Part shown: positions 62,961 through 64,000 of the stretch, in pieces
How the letters are laid out: each line of letters opens with the position of its first letter
Position numbering within the stretch: the first letter of the stretch is position 1
Assembly: GCA_040285825.1 (NCBI GenBank)
Contig: JAUPSS010000015.1
Location: forward strand, 1-64,000
DNA length: 64,000 nucleotides
Source: Eukaryota sp. TZLM1-RC
Lineage: Eukaryota; Metamonada: BaSk clade
Direction: 5' to 3'
Translations under genes and position numbers: made by a program
The notes under the pieces: generated by a model
The model's database searches: none
What the model saw: the letters and a program-made list of their open reading frames with translations, nothing else
Told to the model about the DNA's origin: nothing

Positions 62961-64000
62961 TTTTTTTTAATTTAATTTTAATTTATTTTCAAAACCACAG
63001 TCTAAAAGTCAATATCTTCAACACAAGCTTCCACACCATCAAACCTTACAGCAGCAATGTTTTCATAATGTGCACTGACAGACATTAAAGCTTTCGAAAT
63101 CATTTTAGGAATTGATTTGAAAATAGTAAAAACAATACGATTTAGCCACAAGCGACGATCAAAACGCTTATTCATTCTTTTTTTCACAAGATTTTCAAAA
63201 TCATCAATAAAATTCAAAGCAGTTTTTCCAAGACGACCATACAACGATATAGCAAATGGGCAAATTTGGTAATCTACATGGCGAACATGTTTCAATTCTT
63301 TCAAAGGATTTGCATACTTTTTCCGTTTGTGCAATTCGGAGTCATCAAGGGGGGATACTTCGGATTGAGCATTTTTCAAGGCATTTTTCTTGCAAACATC
63401 CACTGTTACGACATCAACAACATTCATGACATCATCAAACGAGGGCACAACAACATCAGCACGTCGTTTTCCATATTCTGAATCTCTTACGCTTTCATTT
63501 ATATCAAGAGACCTCAACAAAGGTTCTACAAAAGATTCAATATGATAGGAATTACACATTGCATGGATTTGATCTCTGACTGCATCATGCAACGTAGAAC
63601 GATAGGAAATATATCTATTACAATTAAATAAATGTGATAATGTCAAACCAGCTCCACATTTACAAAACAAATCATTGGGCAAATTACAAGGCCATAAATA
63701 ACAACGCATTCTCATAGCAGTGGTCCATTGGTCGTCATTCAAAAATAGACCATAAATCTGGGGAATTTGATTTATCAAAACTGCAGATGAACTGTCCTTC
63801 AAATCAATCAAAAAATTGGCAAAAGCAGGATTTTCTTTCTTAGCCGTGCTAAGTCGAACAATAAAATCCTTGTTTTCAAAATTTTTCAAAAGATGTCGTT
63901 GGAGCTTTTTCAACGCAAATTTTAATGAATATAAACTTCTGTCTGGAATTTCTTGAATGGATATGGGGAAACATGATTGCCATAAGTCGGGAGATAAACT
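62961..64000 (-). mobile_element. RLE-A 3' part inserted in RLE-B, runs off the window
   Basis: A T-run at 62961-62968 and an A 3' UTR variant (TTTATTTTCAAAACCACAG) mark the 3' end. The UTR variant matches the outer A copy ending at 50215 rather than the cassette-bearing units. The right end is outside the window, so no TSD can be checked. Confidence 0.85.
63002..63913 (-). CDS. RLE-A linker, zinc motif and endonuclease, intact 303 residues
   Basis: Zinc motif C84-x-C86-x7-H94-x3-C98. HDAVRD lies at 109-114 and the endonuclease core at RRAD153...D167 (D-x13-D), then DVCKKNALKNAQSE. The C-terminal block has HVDYQICPFAISLYGRLG and RRLWLNRIVF, ending at VEDIDF. It shares NFIDDFENLVKKRMNK and YENIAAVRF with the copy at 49889-50182. 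The frame opens without a true start because the RT lies further upstream, beyond the window. Confidence 0.75.
   Translation of the reverse strand: MKKLQRHLLKNFENKDFIVRLSTAKKENPAFANFLIDLKDSSSAVLINQIPQIYGLFLNDDQWTTAMRMRCYLWPCNLPNDLFCKCGAGLTLSHLFNCNRYISYRSTLHDAVRDQIHAMCNSYHIESFVEPLLRSLDINESVRDSEYGKRRADVVVPSFDDVMNVVDVVTVDVCKKNALKNAQSEVSPLDDSELHKRKKYANPLKELKHVRHVDYQICPFAISLYGRLGKTALNFIDDFENLVKKRMNKRFDRRLWLNRIVFTIFKSIPKMISKALMSVSAHYENIAAVRFDGVEACVEDIDF

Noticed and set aside
1-64000. Alternative genetic code explaining the many TAA/TAG/TGA interruptions
   Set aside because: Intact frames end at conserved stops directly before AATAAA and poly(A), and breaks coincide with frame changes rather than in-frame stops.

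Overview
The window is eukaryotic, AT-rich repeat DNA. The evidence is non-LTR retrotransposons with AATAAA-bearing 3' ends, mostly followed by poly(A), a small GT...AG intron with a CTAAC branch site, and standard stop codons. I cannot name the species. I see no host gene, tRNA, rRNA, CRISPR array or bacterial-style operon. Almost every base belongs to a mobile element, so the long gene-free stretches are broken element copies.

Most of the window (1-58565 and 61544-64000) is a nest of non-LTR retrotransposons with a restriction-like endonuclease (RLE). I separate them into families A to G by their C-terminal sequences. They share one plan: N-terminal zinc fingers, a reverse transcriptase (RT) with a YMDD-type active site, a C-x-C-x7-9-H-x3-C zinc motif, and an RLE core with an invariant D-x13-D spacing. 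A (mostly minus strand) and B (both strands) are abundant. C is present as two near-complete copies and two fragments. D, E, F and G are single remnants. Most copies are 5'-truncated and inserted into one another; many boundaries carry a legible target-site duplication (TSD) of 8-15 bp.

Layout: 1-7505, scrambled B copies, a remnant of F and an A tail. 7506-18540, two C copies in the same site of A, one carrying a nested B and the other a nested D. 18541-25468, a tandem array of truncated A units, then a B copy carrying a nested E. 25469-43581, A units repeatedly hit by B (and once by a C fragment), including a 3.3-kb tandem duplication and the longest B copy (40198-43048). 43582-50230, a 938-bp tandem array of B, then a long A copy with A nested in A. 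50231-58565, rearranged A, B and C pieces, including two of the longest A frames. 61544-64000, G, B and A tails.

At 58566-61543 lies a different, more GC-rich element: three tandem gag genes of an LTR retrotransposon separated by 140-bp LTRs, with polypurine tracts but no pol. A 52-bp intron straddles the LTR/leader boundary. The third unit lacks exactly that segment, so it appears to be a spliced and reverse-transcribed copy. This is the most unusual system in the window.

Many reading-frame breaks in the RLE copies are one-base changes in A or T runs between otherwise near-identical copies. Some may be sequencing or polishing errors, so 'pseudogene' here means broken as given.
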